A stretch of DNA of 64,000 bases from Synechococcus sp. M44_DOE_062 (GTDB lineage Bacteria; Cyanobacteriota; Cyanobacteriia; Thermostichales; Thermostichaceae). The stretch spans positions 1 to 64,000 of the forward strand of contig DVDX01000018.1 in the NCBI GenBank assembly GCA_015295985.1. The letters run 5' to 3'. Positions 38,599 to 49,477 of the stretch are shown in pieces (within the stretch, counting starts at the first letter, position 1; every line of letters starts with the position of its first letter). The position numbers and the translations under genes are program-made. The notes below the pieces were generated by a model, which worked only from the letters and a program-made list of their open reading frames with translations, did not search any database and was not told the DNA's origin.

Positions 38599-38675
38599 TC
38601 GACCCACCTCTTTACCAGGTTGGGGAGAAATGCCAGGGATCCCCCCGCTGTTTCACTGCTCAAAATAACCCTGCT

Positions 38676-40049
38676 CTACTTCTTGGGGCTGAGCGCTGCC
38701 CCCACCTTCTCCATCAGGTCGTCCAGCTCGCTGTAGTCCGGCAAAGTGGTGTCGATGGCCTGACCCTGACGCAACACCACCCGGTCATGCTGGGGACGGG
38801 AAAGCAGCTCGTCAAAGCCACGTCCTTTGAACAACACCAGATCTGCCGGCAGCCCCACCCCAATTTGCCCTCGCTCGGTCAAGCCCATGATGCGGGCAGG
38901 GGTGGTGGTAATCGCCTGTGGCCAATCTCCATAGGGGGTATCCAGGTGCAAAAGGCGGGTGGCCTCCCGGAACACCTCCAGGCCGTCGTGATCCCCAAAG
39001 CCATAAAAGGGATCCCGGCAATTATCGCTGGCTATCATCACCGGCACGCCCAAAGCCTTCAGCTCATGCAACAGCGTCACTCCCCGCCAGCGGGGGGTAT
39101 GGCCGGGGTTACGGGCTTGCAAGTAGAGGTTACACATGGGCAGGCTGACCACGGCAATTCCCGCCTCTCTGACCAGAGCCATAGTCTTGTGGGCCACCTC
39201 CGGGGGTTGCACAGCCAGGCTACAGCAATGGCCACACACCACCCGATGAGGAAAATCGTTGCGCAAGGCTGCCGCTGCCACATGTCTCAACGTGAGGGAT
39301 CCCGGATCATCGGTCTCATCCGTATGAAAGTCCAGATCCAGGCCCCGCTCCTTGGCCAGGGCAAATACCCGATCCAACTGCCGATCCAGCTCCGGCCCCA
39401 TCGCCGCCACCCCACCCAGGATCCCACCCACTTCCGCCACCTTGTCTGCCAGCTTTTCCCCTGCAGAGGTGAGAAAGGCATCCAAGCTCAGAAGCGTGAC
39501 TGCCTGGAGTTCCAGCTTGCCCGCCCACTCTCGGCGCAACTGGACAAACACCTCCCAGTTGGCCTCCATAACTTGAGGGTTCTCACAGGCCAGATGGGTG
39601 CGCACCGCCTGGGATCCATGGGCATAGCTGCAGCGCAAACCAAAGCTGAAGCGGCGGTAGAGATCCTCCCGAAACCGCTCCGGATCCCTGCCATAGGCTT
39701 GCTCCATCTTCGCCCAATCTTCCTGGCCGGCCTGCCTCGCCCCGGCAAAGGTGCCATCGGGATTGGGGGTGCGCGGCCACACATGCCCCTTATCCAGGTG
39801 GGTATGGATATCCACAAAGCAGGGCCACACCTGACCTCGCCTTAGATCCACGCTGGGGATCCCTTGGGGCGGGATCCCTGTTGCCGCCCGGATTTGGCAG
39901 ATCTGCCCCCCTTTGATTTCCAGATCCAGCAACACCAGGTTATCGCGGTTGGGAACAGCCCCTGGCACCGCCTCCTTCAGTAGCGACAGGGGAACCTGAG
40001 CATTCAGCAGCCAATAGTGGGCAACGCCGGGGATCTGCATGGTGGGCAA
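38676..40049 (-). CDS. Cytosine deaminase-like amidohydrolase
   Basis: VWPCFVDIHTHLDKGHVWPRTPNPDGTF ... DFHTDETDDPGSLTL ... RVVCGHCCSLA ... IASDNCRDPFYGFGDHD. Confidence 0.92.
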   Translation of the reverse strand: MPTMQIPGVAHYWLLNAQVPLSLLKEAVPGAVPNRDNLVLLDLEIKGGQICQIRAATGIPPQGIPSVDLRRGQVWPCFVDIHTHLDKGHVWPRTPNPDGTFAGARQAGQEDWAKMEQAYGRDPERFREDLYRRFSFGLRCSYAHGSQAVRTHLACENPQVMEANWEVFVQLRREWAGKLELQAVTLLSLDAFLTSAGEKLADKVAEVGGILGGVAAMGPELDRQLDRVFALAKERGLDLDFHTDETDDPGSLTLRHVAAAALRNDFPHRVVCGHCCSLAVQPPEVAHKTMALVREAGIAVVSLPMCNLYLQARNPGHTPRWRGVTLLHELKALGVPVMIASDNCRDPFYGFGDHDGLEVFREATRLLHLDTPYGDWPQAITTTPARIMGLTERGQIGVGLPADLVLFKGRGFDELLSRPQHDRVVLRQGQAIDTTLPDYSELDDLMEKVGAALSPKK

Positions 40050-40115
40050 GGAAAAAAGCAGCTCTCCATCGTAAAGGGATCCCGGCCTATCCAGATGAAT
40101 CCAGTGCTACAGCAG

Positions 40116-40445
40116 CTAGGCAAACTGGCCCACCACCTGCATGGCGAAGCTAAGCAAAATGAAGGCCAACCAAGGGGAAAAGTCCAAGCCGCCAATGGGG
40201 GGAATGATGCCGCGGAACAGGTTGAGATAGGGATCGGTGAGTTGGCTGAGCACCGACAGGATGGGGTTAGACCAGTTCAGTTGCGGGAACCAGCTCAGCA
40301 AAATCCGCACGATCAGCAAAGCATTGTAAATGACGATGAACTGGTAAAGGGAGCGGAACAGCAACGACCCGGCAGTGCTGTAGACCAACCCCAGAGAGAG
40401 ACCGTCCATCCAAGTGAGAGGAGATAACAAGTGGCTAAGCATCAT
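40116..40445 (-). CDS. YggT-family membrane protein
   Basis: SLYQFIVIYNALLIVRILLSWFPQLNWSNPILSVLSQLTDPYLNLFRGIIPPIGGLDFSPWLAFILL. Confidence 0.93.
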   Translation of the reverse strand: MMLSHLLSPLTWMDGLSLGLVYSTAGSLLFRSLYQFIVIYNALLIVRILLSWFPQLNWSNPILSVLSQLTDPYLNLFRGIIPPIGGLDFSPWLAFILLSFAMQVVGQFA

Positions 40446-40623
40446 AGCGGTTCAGAGAAGGGAATGAACAAACACAACACAGATTAGATAGACCAAACGC
40501 CGTCAGCAGAGGCAAACCTTACATCCGATTGCAACCCATCCAAAGATGCAAAGCAGAAAGCCATTGCCGCCTCTAGTTTGACACGGACGAGAACCCCCTG
40601 AGGTTCCTTCTTCACGCTCAAGC

Positions 40624-40989
40624 TCAAGACTTCTCCTCAGCAGCAGGGGTGGGCACTTCCTTAACAAGCAACTGAGCCCGGGTGGCCTGAATCGCCTCAT
40701 TTAACTCGGCAATCTTGGCCTCTAGGGTGCGGCGGGCTTGGGCAATTCGTTCTGCCTCATTTTCCCACTTCTTCCAGTCGCCAGAGCTGGACTCGCCTGA
40801 AGCACTGAGGCGCGGTCGTTCAGGGGTCGCAGAGGTACCATTGAGGCGATCCGGATCCCGGCGTTGGCCTTCAGCGGATCCCTTGCTGAGTCGAGGGGCA
40901 AGCACAAACCCAATCACCCCGCCGATGATCCCTCCCAACACGGCGCCAGTCACCACACCCGCAATAAAATCACCTTTTTGATCTGCCAC
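40624..40989 (-). CDS. YtxH-like glycine-zipper small membrane protein
   Basis: MADQKGDFIAGVVTGAVLGGIIGGVIGFVLAPRLSKGS...coiled-coil. Confidence 0.7.
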   Translation of the reverse strand: MADQKGDFIAGVVTGAVLGGIIGGVIGFVLAPRLSKGSAEGQRRDPDRLNGTSATPERPRLSASGESSSGDWKKWENEAERIAQARRTLEAKIAELNEAIQATRAQLLVKEVPTPAAEEKS

Positions 40990-41031
40990 GCTCTTGTCCA
41001 GCTCAACAAACTTAAGCCATCTTCTTCCGTT

Positions 41032-42804
41032 CTACCTTTGCTGCCCCACTCCTGCCAGCAAATCCGGCCAGGGTTGGGGTAGTCGCCAGCGGCCGAGATG
41101 TTCCAGATGGGCTTGCACCTGCTCCCTGAGCTCGGCAAACGTGTGTTGCAGATCGCCGGTCGAGGGTAGGGATCTCAGCGTCGCTTGCCAGAGGTAAGCC
41201 GGGGAAAGTTCAGGGCTGATCAACTGCCATAGGCGCTGCAGCTCCTCAAAGTGAAGGCGATCATCTTCTGTGAGGGAAAGCACCAACTGGCGGCGCAGAT
41301 CGCGGGCCTCTGCCGACATCAGGTAGCGCAAACCCATTTGGGCGGTGGGTAACCAATCCAGTCCCCCATCACTGCGGGCAATTTGAATCAGGTTCTCCAG
41401 GCGGTTCCAGCGGAACTTGCCATCCTTGATCAGCACTTGCAGCAGCCGTTGGCGAATGCGAGGTGATTCGTCCGTCAGCAAGCGCTTGGCCACATAGGGA
41501 TAGGCCACGCCAACGATGCGGAACTGGGGATAGAGGCTAAGGGCTACTCCCTCCTGGGTAACCAAAGAGCGAATCACCAGAGCAAAGTGGGAAGGCACTC
41601 GAAAAGGATAGCGATACATCAAGTCAGAGAACTGATCCGTGGCCGTTTTGAAGTTAAAGTTAATCACCTCTTGGGTCAACACGTCTGCTAGTACCTTTTC
41701 CAAGGCGGGGATCAGTTCTTGGCGGCTGACATCCGGCTGCAGAAAACCCAGGTGAATAAAGTCATCGATCAGGGCGTTGTAGTCACGATCCACCAGGTGA
41801 ACCAAAGCATCCACCAAGTACTCCTTCATTTCCTCGGTGAGCTGATCCATCATGCCGAAATCGATGTAGGCCAGGCGGCCATCGGTGAGGGCAAACAGGT
41901 TACCTGGGTGGGGATCCGCGTGGAAAAAGCCGTATTCCAGCAATTGCTTGAGGGCAGCGACCACCCCGATGCGCACCAGTTGTTTCACTTCCAGGTTGGC
42001 TGCTCGAATGCGCTCCACATCCGTCAGCTTGATGCCGTCGATCCACTCCAGCGTCAGAACCCGGCGGGTGCTGTAGGCCCAGAAGATGCGCGGCACGTAC
42101 ACATCCGGATCGTCGCGGAAGTATTCGGCGAAGCGCTCGCAGTTTCGCCCTTCGTGCAGGTAGTCGATCTCTTCAAAAAGCTTGCGGCCAAACTCGTCGA
42201 CCACCGCCGTCAAAGTACTGCCCAGGTTCAAGGGCAGCCAGGGGCCCAGCCATGTCGAGATCCAGCGAATCAGGTACAGATCCAGGCTCAACTGCTCTCG
42301 CAGATGGGGTCGCTGCACCTTCACCGCCACCCATTCGCCGCTGTGCAACTGCGCTTTGTAAACCTGGCCCAAACTGGCAGCAGCCACCGGCTCCGGAGAG
42401 ATCTGGGCAAAGATCTCGGCAATCGGGCGGCCCAACTCGGATTCGATGCGGGCAAATGCTTGCTCAGAAGGAAAGGGCGGCAGTTGATCTTGCAGTTGGG
42501 TGAGTTCTTCTAGGTAGTCTTTGCGCACCAGATCGGGGCGGGTGGAGAGGGCCTGCCCCACCTTGATGAACGTTGGCCCCAGGTCGGTGAGCAGCTTTCG
42601 CAACTGCACCGAGCGCCGTCCCACATTGCGATCGGCGTGTCCCCACAGTTGATCCCAGCGCAGACAGAGGACAAACCACAAGAAAGGCCAGAGAATGGCC
42701 AGCGCCCGACCGATCACTTGGGGCAGGCGCCAGCGGTAATAACGGCAGATGAATTGGGGATCGTAAACTTCCAAAGCGGCAATGGATGAAATCCTACTAA
42801 ACAC
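41032..42804 (-). CDS. ABC1/AarF/UbiB-family atypical kinase
   Basis: LLTDLGPTFIKVGQALSTRPDLVRKDYLEELTQLQDQLPPF...AAASLGQVYKAQLHSGEWVAVKVQRP...FFHADPHPGNLFAL. Confidence 0.96.
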   Translation of the reverse strand: MFSRISSIAALEVYDPQFICRYYRWRLPQVIGRALAILWPFLWFVLCLRWDQLWGHADRNVGRRSVQLRKLLTDLGPTFIKVGQALSTRPDLVRKDYLEELTQLQDQLPPFPSEQAFARIESELGRPIAEIFAQISPEPVAAASLGQVYKAQLHSGEWVAVKVQRPHLREQLSLDLYLIRWISTWLGPWLPLNLGSTLTAVVDEFGRKLFEEIDYLHEGRNCERFAEYFRDDPDVYVPRIFWAYSTRRVLTLEWIDGIKLTDVERIRAANLEVKQLVRIGVVAALKQLLEYGFFHADPHPGNLFALTDGRLAYIDFGMMDQLTEEMKEYLVDALVHLVDRDYNALIDDFIHLGFLQPDVSRQELIPALEKVLADVLTQEVINFNFKTATDQFSDLMYRYPFRVPSHFALVIRSLVTQEGVALSLYPQFRIVGVAYPYVAKRLLTDESPRIRQRLLQVLIKDGKFRWNRLENLIQIARSDGGLDWLPTAQMGLRYLMSAEARDLRRQLVLSLTEDDRLHFEELQRLWQLISPELSPAYLWQATLRSLPSTGDLQHTFAELREQVQAHLEHLGRWRLPQPWPDLLAGVGQQR

Positions 42805-42941
42805 ACTCCAACGATCTCACAGTCTTTTGTTTTAAAGCTCTCGGTATCCATCTTAACAGAAAGAGCCTTGCTGTTCCTGCGCAAGGGCCCCTTTGCCCCC
42901 TCCAGCTCCGCTCTCAGCCAGAGCCAGCCTGTCTCCCCCCC

Positions 42942-44228
42942 TCAAATGATGGTGTTGTCCGGGATCACCGAGTCTTTGATGATGGTGACGATGCCGTTGC
43001 TGATCCAGATCCCCTCCTCTTCCCGCTGCGCTTCGGTGACGTGATCCTTGTTAAGAATGCGGACATTGCGCCCAATGCGGGCATTCTTATCCACGATGGC
43101 GTTGACAATGTGAGAGTTGGCCCCGATGCCCACCGGTGGGATCCCTTCCTCCAGCTTGGCCTGCCGCTCTTCTGCCGACTCGTAGTAATCCGCTCCCATC
43201 ACCAGGGTGTTTTCCACAATGGTGTTGGCCTCCAAGCGGCTGCGAATGCCGATGATGGAGTTGCGGATTTGGGCGTTTTTGATGATGCAACCATCGGCAA
43301 TCATGGAGTTGACGATCTGGGAGTCGAGGATTTTGTTGGGGGGCAAAAAGCGTGGGCGGGTGTAGATGGGCATTTCGCTGTCGAAGAAGCTGAAGGGCGG
43401 GTTGGGCTGCTGCACCAGTGCCAGGTTGGCCCGGTAAAAGGCCTCGATGGTACCGATGTCTTCCCAGTAACCCCTGAAGAGATAGGCCTGCAGATGGTAT
43501 TTGCCGATGGCTGCTGGCAGCACCTCTTTGCCGAAGTCAGTGTGCTCCTTGACCTTGAGCATCTCAATGAGGGCTTCCCGCCTGAATACGTAGATGCCCA
43601 TAGAGGCAATGTAGGGCTTGGCTTTGGCCTCTTCCGGGCTGAGGCCCAAGGTTTGGGTGTCCACCTGGCAGGTTTTCAGCAGATCTCCTGTTGGCTTTTC
43701 TTTGAAATCCACAATGCGACCGTTCTCGCCGAGCTTGAGCAAGCCAAAACCCGAAGCCACTTTTTCTTCACAGGGGAGCACCGCCAGCGTCACATCAGCT
43801 CCGACCTGCCGGTGATGGTGGATGAAGGGGCGGTAGTCCATGCGGTAGAGGTGATCCCCAGACAGGATGAGGAAGTCCCGCGGCTTCCAGGAGTCCATCA
43901 GCCAGAGGTATTGGCGGACAGCATCGGCGGTGCCTTGGAACCAATCGGGATTGTCAGGGGTTTGTTGGGCCGCCAAAACGTCCACAAAGCCGCCTGTAAA
44001 GGGGGACAAGCGGTAGGTGTTGACGATGTGGCGGTTTAGAGAGGCAGAGTTGAACTGGGTGAGGACGTAGATTTTTTCGATGTCGGAGTTGATGCAGTTG
44101 CTGACCGGGATGTCGATGAGGCGGTATTTGCCGGCCAGAGGCACAGCGGGTTTGGCGCGGCGCTTGGTCAGGGGATAAAGTCGGGTGCCACGCCCACCTC
44201 CGAGGATGATCGCCAGTACATCGCGCAT
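42942..44228 (-). CDS. glgC: Glucose-1-phosphate adenylyltransferase
   Basis: [67 protein letters not shown]. Confidence 0.97.
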   Translation of the reverse strand: MRDVLAIILGGGRGTRLYPLTKRRAKPAVPLAGKYRLIDIPVSNCINSDIEKIYVLTQFNSASLNRHIVNTYRLSPFTGGFVDVLAAQQTPDNPDWFQGTADAVRQYLWLMDSWKPRDFLILSGDHLYRMDYRPFIHHHRQVGADVTLAVLPCEEKVASGFGLLKLGENGRIVDFKEKPTGDLLKTCQVDTQTLGLSPEEAKAKPYIASMGIYVFRREALIEMLKVKEHTDFGKEVLPAAIGKYHLQAYLFRGYWEDIGTIEAFYRANLALVQQPNPPFSFFDSEMPIYTRPRFLPPNKILDSQIVNSMIADGCIIKNAQIRNSIIGIRSRLEANTIVENTLVMGADYYESAEERQAKLEEGIPPVGIGANSHIVNAIVDKNARIGRNVRILNKDHVTEAQREEEGIWISNGIVTIIKDSVIPDNTII

Positions 44229-44352
44229 GGTTGTCCTCCACCAGGCTACACCCAATAGCATAGACTGCTGCGGGGCCACCTAAACGGCTGTCCTGTCGGA
44301 TCTGGCCGGGCTGCTCGAAAAGGGGAACCAGTTGGCAAAACGGGAGGAGCTG

Positions 44353-45135
44353 ATGGCGCGCATCCTGGCCTTTACCAACAACAAAGGGGGCACTGGCAAG
44401 TCCACCCTCTGTGTCCACGCGGCTCAGTTGACGGCCCAGCGGGGATACCGGGTTCTGCTCATCGATCTCACCTCCCAGGCCACCGCCAGCAACCTTTACC
44501 TGGGAGAGGCCGGATCCCTGCCAGCACCAGAAACGGCCTGGGCCAGCTTACACCCGCAGCACCAACGTCCTCTGGAAGAGGTGATCTACTGCACGGACAA
44601 GGGAGTGGATGTGGCACCCTCCCACAGCACCATGGCGGAAGTGGCGGCCCAACTGGCTGCTGCCGGAGAGGTGGGACAAGATCTGTTGCAGCGCCAACTG
44701 GATCCCTTGCTGCAGGACTACGACTTCATCTTTCTCGATACGCCGGGAGAACTGAATGCCCTCACCGCCAATGCTCTGCGGGTAGCCCAGCGGGTGCTGA
44801 TCCCGACACGGCTCAACCGCGCCGATTTCTCCTGCACAGAAGTAACTTTGCGCTACATTGAGGCCCTGAAAGGCCAGCTCAGCCACGCCCGCGCCATTTT
44901 GACGATGCTGGATGACCGCTATCTGCCGGGAGGCATTTGGTCGGGATCCCATACCGGCCAACTGTATGTGCAAGCGCAACAGATTTTTGCGGATGTGCTT
45001 TCACCCGTTACTATTCCAGATAGCAGCGATTTGCGCATCGCCTTTGACTACGGCTTGACGGTGATGGACTATCGGCCCGGATCGGCGGTGTGTCAGCGGC
45101 TACTGCAGTTTGCGGAACACGAGGTGCTCTTGTGA
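44353..45135 (+). CDS. ParA/MinD-family ATPase
   Basis: MARILAFTNNKGGTGKSTLCVHAAQLTAQRGYRVLLIDLTSQATASNLYL ... YDFIFLDTPGELNALTANALR. Confidence 0.93.
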   Translation: MARILAFTNNKGGTGKSTLCVHAAQLTAQRGYRVLLIDLTSQATASNLYLGEAGSLPAPETAWASLHPQHQRPLEEVIYCTDKGVDVAPSHSTMAEVAAQLAAAGEVGQDLLQRQLDPLLQDYDFIFLDTPGELNALTANALRVAQRVLIPTRLNRADFSCTEVTLRYIEALKGQLSHARAILTMLDDRYLPGGIWSGSHTGQLYVQAQQIFADVLSPVTIPDSSDLRIAFDYGLTVMDYRPGSAVCQRLLQFAEHEVLL

Positions 45136-45641
45136 CTGGATCTGACCGCAGCCTCTTTCCTTCGTCGGGGGAAACTTCCCGCCCCTCCAGCAGAATTCGG
45201 CGCAAGGCCAGTGCTAAAACCAGTTCAGAGCCCACCTCTGCAGAGTCTACTCCCACAGGCGAGGAGCCGACAACGATGTCTTCTCAGTCTCCCCCAGAAC
45301 CAGCCCCAGAGTCGCCGGAAATTGAAACTCTCAAAAGCCAACTGGCCGAAGCTCAACAACTCTTGCAGGACTACCAAAACAAAGTCTCTGCCCTGCAAGC
45401 TCAATTGCAGCAAGTCACTGCCCATCGGGACGAATTGCAGAAGGCGCTGGCGCAGTTGCAAGCGCTTGCAGACGAGCGGGCCAAAACCATCCAGGAGTTA
45501 CAGAACTCCCGAGGACAAGCCTCCATCCAGCCCAAACCTCAATCCCCACCTCTGCACGCGCAAAAGAAGATCATGAATCGGCCCATCTTCGACAACGTGT
45601 CAGCCACCGATGAAAGCATGCCTCCCTATCTGCTGGATTGA
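45132..45641 (+). CDS. Coiled-coil protein, coupled to the upstream ParA
   Basis: GTG start overlaps ParA stop (GTGA); heptad-rich IETLKSQLAEAQQLLQDYQNKVSALQAQLQQVTAHRDELQKALAQLQALADERAKTIQEL. Confidence 0.7.
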   Translation: MTGSDRSLFPSSGETSRPSSRIRRKASAKTSSEPTSAESTPTGEEPTTMSSQSPPEPAPESPEIETLKSQLAEAQQLLQDYQNKVSALQAQLQQVTAHRDELQKALAQLQALADERAKTIQELQNSRGQASIQPKPQSPPLHAQKKIMNRPIFDNVSATDESMPPYLLD

Positions 45642-45792
45642 CTGGGATGGAAGGGATCCCTAAGGGCGTGATTTGGGTAGGGTCTCCATCTCCCTCCTGT
45701 TTTCAGCCCAACCTGGGCTTCCTTCCCTGCTTCCTGGGGATCCGATAGCCAAATATTGGATTTGGACAACCATCATTCTCACTGCCCTTCTC

Positions 45793-46989
45793 ATGAGCCC
45801 ATCTCAATCGACTCTCCCTGCTGGTGATGCCATTCCGCCCCACGGGGGCACCCTGGTCAACCGCATTGCGCCGCCTGAGCAGGCACAGGAGCTGCGTTCC
45901 AAAGCTGAACATTGCCCCATTCTTTATCTCGACGAGCGGGCCCAATCGGATCTGGAGATGCTCGCCATCGGGGGCTTCAGCCCGCTGACAGGGTTTATGG
46001 GACGGGAAGATTACCAGGCTGTTTTGGAAACGATGCACCTGGCCAATGGCTTGGCTTGGTCGCTGCCGGTCACCCTGCCGGTCTCCTCCGAAGTGGCAGC
46101 AGGTCTGAAAGAGGGGCAAATGATCGCCTTGGCCAGCTCCGCAGGCAAGATCCTGGGCTTACTGGAGCTGACCGAGAAGTTCACCTACGACAAAACCTAC
46201 GAAGCCCGGCAAGTTTATCGCACCACCGATGAGCAGCATCCAGGGGTAAAGGTGCTCTACGAGCAGGGATCCGTCTATTTGGCCGGCCCCGTCACCCTCC
46301 TGCAGCGGGATCCCCACCCTCTTTTTCCGGCCTACCAGATCGATCCAGCCCAATCGCGGCAACTGTTTCGGGAAAGAGGCTGGAAAACCATTGTGGGCTT
46401 TCAAACCCGCAACCCCATCCACCGCGCCCACGAGTACATCCAAAAATGTGCCTTGGAAATTGTGGACGGGCTGTTTCTGCACCCACTGGTGGGGGCTACC
46501 AAAAGCGATGACATTCCCGCCGATGTGCGCATGCGCTGCTACGAGGTGTTGATCGAAAAGTACTACCCCAAAGAGCGGGTAATCTTGGCCATCAATCCTG
46601 CGTCCATGCGCTACGCCGGCCCCCGCGAGGCCATTTTCCATGCCCTCATTCGCAAAAACTACGGCTGTACCCATTTCATTGTGGGACGGGATCATGCCGG
46701 GGTGGGGAATTACTACGGCACCTACGATGCCCAACACATTTTCGATGAGTTCCAGCCGGGGGAACTGGGCATCATTCCCTTGAAGTTTGAACATGCGTTC
46801 TATTGCACCGTCACCGGCACCATGGCCACGGCCAAGACCAGCCCCAGCCAACCCCACCAGCGCATTCACCTCTCGGGTACCAAGGTGCGGGAAATGCTGC
46901 AACGTGGTGAAGTGCCCCCGCCGGAGTTTTCTCGACCGGAAGTGGCCCGGCTGCTGGCCGAGGCCATGCGAGAACGGGGATCCCCCTGA
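45793..46989 (+). CDS. sat: Sulfate adenylyltransferase (ATP sulfurylase)
   Basis: [60 protein letters not shown] ... [20 protein letters not shown]. Confidence 0.97.
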   Translation: MSPSQSTLPAGDAIPPHGGTLVNRIAPPEQAQELRSKAEHCPILYLDERAQSDLEMLAIGGFSPLTGFMGREDYQAVLETMHLANGLAWSLPVTLPVSSEVAAGLKEGQMIALASSAGKILGLLELTEKFTYDKTYEARQVYRTTDEQHPGVKVLYEQGSVYLAGPVTLLQRDPHPLFPAYQIDPAQSRQLFRERGWKTIVGFQTRNPIHRAHEYIQKCALEIVDGLFLHPLVGATKSDDIPADVRMRCYEVLIEKYYPKERVILAINPASMRYAGPREAIFHALIRKNYGCTHFIVGRDHAGVGNYYGTYDAQHIFDEFQPGELGIIPLKFEHAFYCTVTGTMATAKTSPSQPHQRIHLSGTKVREMLQRGEVPPPEFSRPEVARLLAEAMRERGSP

Positions 46990-47048
46990 GTGGCAGTCAA
47001 AAAGGGCCTGGCACAGACCAGACCCTCTGTGTTGAAAGTTATCGAGTA

Positions 47049-49049
47049 TCAGGCCGGTTCTGCCAAGTTGATCGTTGGGTTGCGGTCGAAGAAGCCCCAG
47101 GGTATCAGCTTAAAGCCCGTTCTGTGTACAGGCATGACCGGCCAATCCTCTGGGCGCGGCACATGAGAGACCCCCAAGGAATACCAAACCACCAGATCCT
47201 CCCCTTCTAGAGGTTGGTCGTCGCTGATCCACTTGGGCAATCCTTCCCCTGGCCCGCTCTGGTTGGGGTAAGGGCCAGCAGCATACAGTTCGCCGGGCTG
47301 GTAGTGGGTAGCCCAGAAGTGGTGGGTGGCAAATCCAGCCCGCTCCCGCACGTTGGATCCCTCGACCGGCAGGAACATGGCATTGGGGCCGGGCATGAGG
47401 GCATAGCCGGTGGGAGCGCCGAGGGCGTTGGTCTTGCTGGTGGAGACAATGACCCACTTACGGCTGCTGGCCATGTTCAAGTCCCGTACGGCCTCTTTTT
47501 CGCTGAGCAAACGCTTCTCCTCCATGATGAAGGCGTTGCCTGCCGGGTTCTCGGGGCTTTGGGGCAGGGGCCTGAGGTTCATCTCCATAACGGCATTGTT
47601 GGTGCCGTCCACATCCATATCCAGCCGGAAGCTGAAGTAGTGCTGGTGGTTGGTACCGCCCACGTTGGGCGCCATCAGGGGGGCAAAGGGATCCGCGTCA
47701 GCAGCCGCCACGGCGTCTGTACCCTTGGCCAAGACGATCCCGGTCAGATCTGCCTGCACTTCAAAGGTGCCATCCTGGTGGAACACCCAGCTAATGCCGT
47801 AGTCGTAATTGCCGATGGCGGCGGTCATGGTCATGACCAACTCACGGCTGCGGCGCACATCGTTGCGCTTTGTGTTGTACTCGTAGTGCTTCCAGAGCAT
47901 GCCGTTATCCCGCTCGTAGAGGCCAATCACCCCCGGCATCACGTAGGGCTCCCCATCGTTGTCAGCAAAAACGGCATCCAGCAACAGTCCATTTTCTGGC
48001 ACTTCTTTGCCCAGCTCCATGGTGTTGGCGAGCAAGCCAAAGTTGTATTCCCCCACATCAAAGGCATTGCGGAAATACCAGGTTTCATCGGGATCCCCGT
48101 AGGGCACCACCATCTCTGAGAGGCTCACTCGGTAGAACACAGGCCGTTCTTCTTCTCCCTCTTGGTAGCGAGCGGTGTAGAGCACCAATCCCTCGCGCGG
48201 GTGCATCAGGTAGCGGAACTTCCAGCCTTGCCAGGTAATCTCGTTACCCTTGATGTCGTAGCTGGCACCCTCGGGGTGGGTAATTTTTAGAGGTTTGGGA
48301 GCAGGGCGAACGCTACCCAGAGAAGCGAGGTCGTAGTCAAAGCTCTCTTTGGAGAAGGCTACAAGGGTGTCGTCGTCGATTAGCTTCGAGACTTTCCCCG
48401 TGTTCAAGTTCACAGTGGCCAAAACCCCTTCAATAGGGGCACCGTAGTAGTTCCAGTTATCGCCTTTGTAGTAGGAAATGCCGCGGCAGAAGCGATTTCC
48501 AGAGGCTTTTTCCTCTTCGCTTAGGTTGCCCGGCGCCCAACAATCCACAGCCACGCGGTCGAAATCGGTGATCCCCCGCTTGCGCATTGCCGCTTGCCAG
48601 CCAGGATCCGCCTTCACCACTTCTGCGGCCAACCCAAACTCGCTGCTCACCATCGCCGGTTGCACACCGGGCACTTCCGTCCAGCTAACCAGCTTGTTTT
48701 CCATCAGGTCGACAATGGCTTCGTAGGTGCGGTTGGCCTTCGGTTCGTAAACAACGGCAAAAGCTTCTCGGCGAAAGGGATCCCCCGGCTGAAAGCTGAG
48801 CACCTCGGCTTTATCCGGCTCCCGCAGATCAATCAGCACAAAGGTGGCATCTTCGGCCAAATTCTCAGCCTTGCGGATGACGCTGGCCGTTATCTTAATT
48901 TCCTCGGCAGTCAGGGGATCCAGCGGATGAGAGGCCCTGGGGGATCCCGGTGAACTGGCGATGGTTATAGCTACAACACCGACGCCAAATATAACCGTGA
49001 TAACCAATATCTTTAGCCAACGCGGCCACTGCTGCCCAATGTTCAACAT
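47049..49049 (-). CDS. Copper (topaquinone) amine oxidase family protein
   Basis: Topaquinone-type motif IGNYDYGISWVFHQDGTFEV; NHQHYFSFRLDMDVDG; ATHYQPGELYAAGPYPNQ; N-terminal TM. Confidence 0.92.
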   Translation of the reverse strand: MLNIGQQWPRWLKILVITVIFGVGVVAITIASSPGSPRASHPLDPLTAEEIKITASVIRKAENLAEDATFVLIDLREPDKAEVLSFQPGDPFRREAFAVVYEPKANRTYEAIVDLMENKLVSWTEVPGVQPAMVSSEFGLAAEVVKADPGWQAAMRKRGITDFDRVAVDCWAPGNLSEEEKASGNRFCRGISYYKGDNWNYYGAPIEGVLATVNLNTGKVSKLIDDDTLVAFSKESFDYDLASLGSVRPAPKPLKITHPEGASYDIKGNEITWQGWKFRYLMHPREGLVLYTARYQEGEEERPVFYRVSLSEMVVPYGDPDETWYFRNAFDVGEYNFGLLANTMELGKEVPENGLLLDAVFADNDGEPYVMPGVIGLYERDNGMLWKHYEYNTKRNDVRRSRELVMTMTAAIGNYDYGISWVFHQDGTFEVQADLTGIVLAKGTDAVAAADADPFAPLMAPNVGGTNHQHYFSFRLDMDVDGTNNAVMEMNLRPLPQSPENPAGNAFIMEEKRLLSEKEAVRDLNMASSRKWVIVSTSKTNALGAPTGYALMPGPNAMFLPVEGSNVRERAGFATHHFWATHYQPGELYAAGPYPNQSGPGEGLPKWISDDQPLEGEDLVVWYSLGVSHVPRPEDWPVMPVHRTGFKLIPWGFFDRNPTINLAEPA

Positions 49050-49193
49050 GGATACCCCCCCTTTTGGGTATGTGGATGAGGTGAGGATTTCTGGCCAAGC
49101 CCACCCCTCTGAAGTGGCCTCATTCAAGCATACCGGCGGGGTTACCAGTGCATCCAACGCTACCAAGTTCGCTGCTGGGCTCTGTCCTATCCC

Positions 49194-49222
49194 ATAAAAA
49201 AAACCCCGCCCAAAGGCGTGGG
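49194..49222 (-). terminator. Rho-independent terminator (minus strand)
   Basis: Minus strand CCCCACGCC-TTTG-GGCGGGG followed by a T-run. Confidence 0.7.
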
Positions 49223-49300
49223 GAGAATGCGCGACGGGGATCCTGCACTTCTACAGAACTCCCCCGCCGTCAAAAAGCCCTGAATAGGCAGCAACAGTCT

Positions 49301-49477
49301 TTATCCCGCCTCAAACCGGAGTTGTTCGGGATCCACATAATAGCAGCGGGCATTGTCCGCACAGATCAACGCCCAGCCGTTTTGGTCGGCCTCGACCAAA
49401 GTATACTCAGACTGGGGGATGAAATGGCCTTGGTGGTTTCGGGTATCGCTCTTAACCCAAACGGTCTGACGGTTCAT
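49301..49477 (-). CDS. Small hypothetical protein
   Basis: MNRQTVWVKSDTRNHQGHFIPQSEYTLVEADQNGWALICADNARCYYVDPEQLRFEAG; terminator follows downstream. Confidence 0.55.
   Translation of the reverse strand: MNRQTVWVKSDTRNHQGHFIPQSEYTLVEADQNGWALICADNARCYYVDPEQLRFEAG

Noticed and set aside
38787-39845. 352-aa ORF antisense to the cytosine deaminase-like gene
   Set aside because: Shadow ORF, no domain-like features.
43041-44039. 332-aa ORF antisense to glgC
   Set aside because: Shadow ORF opposite a well-supported gene.
47214-48119. 301-aa ORF antisense to the amine oxidase
   Set aside because: Shadow ORF; the amine oxidase motifs are on the other strand.
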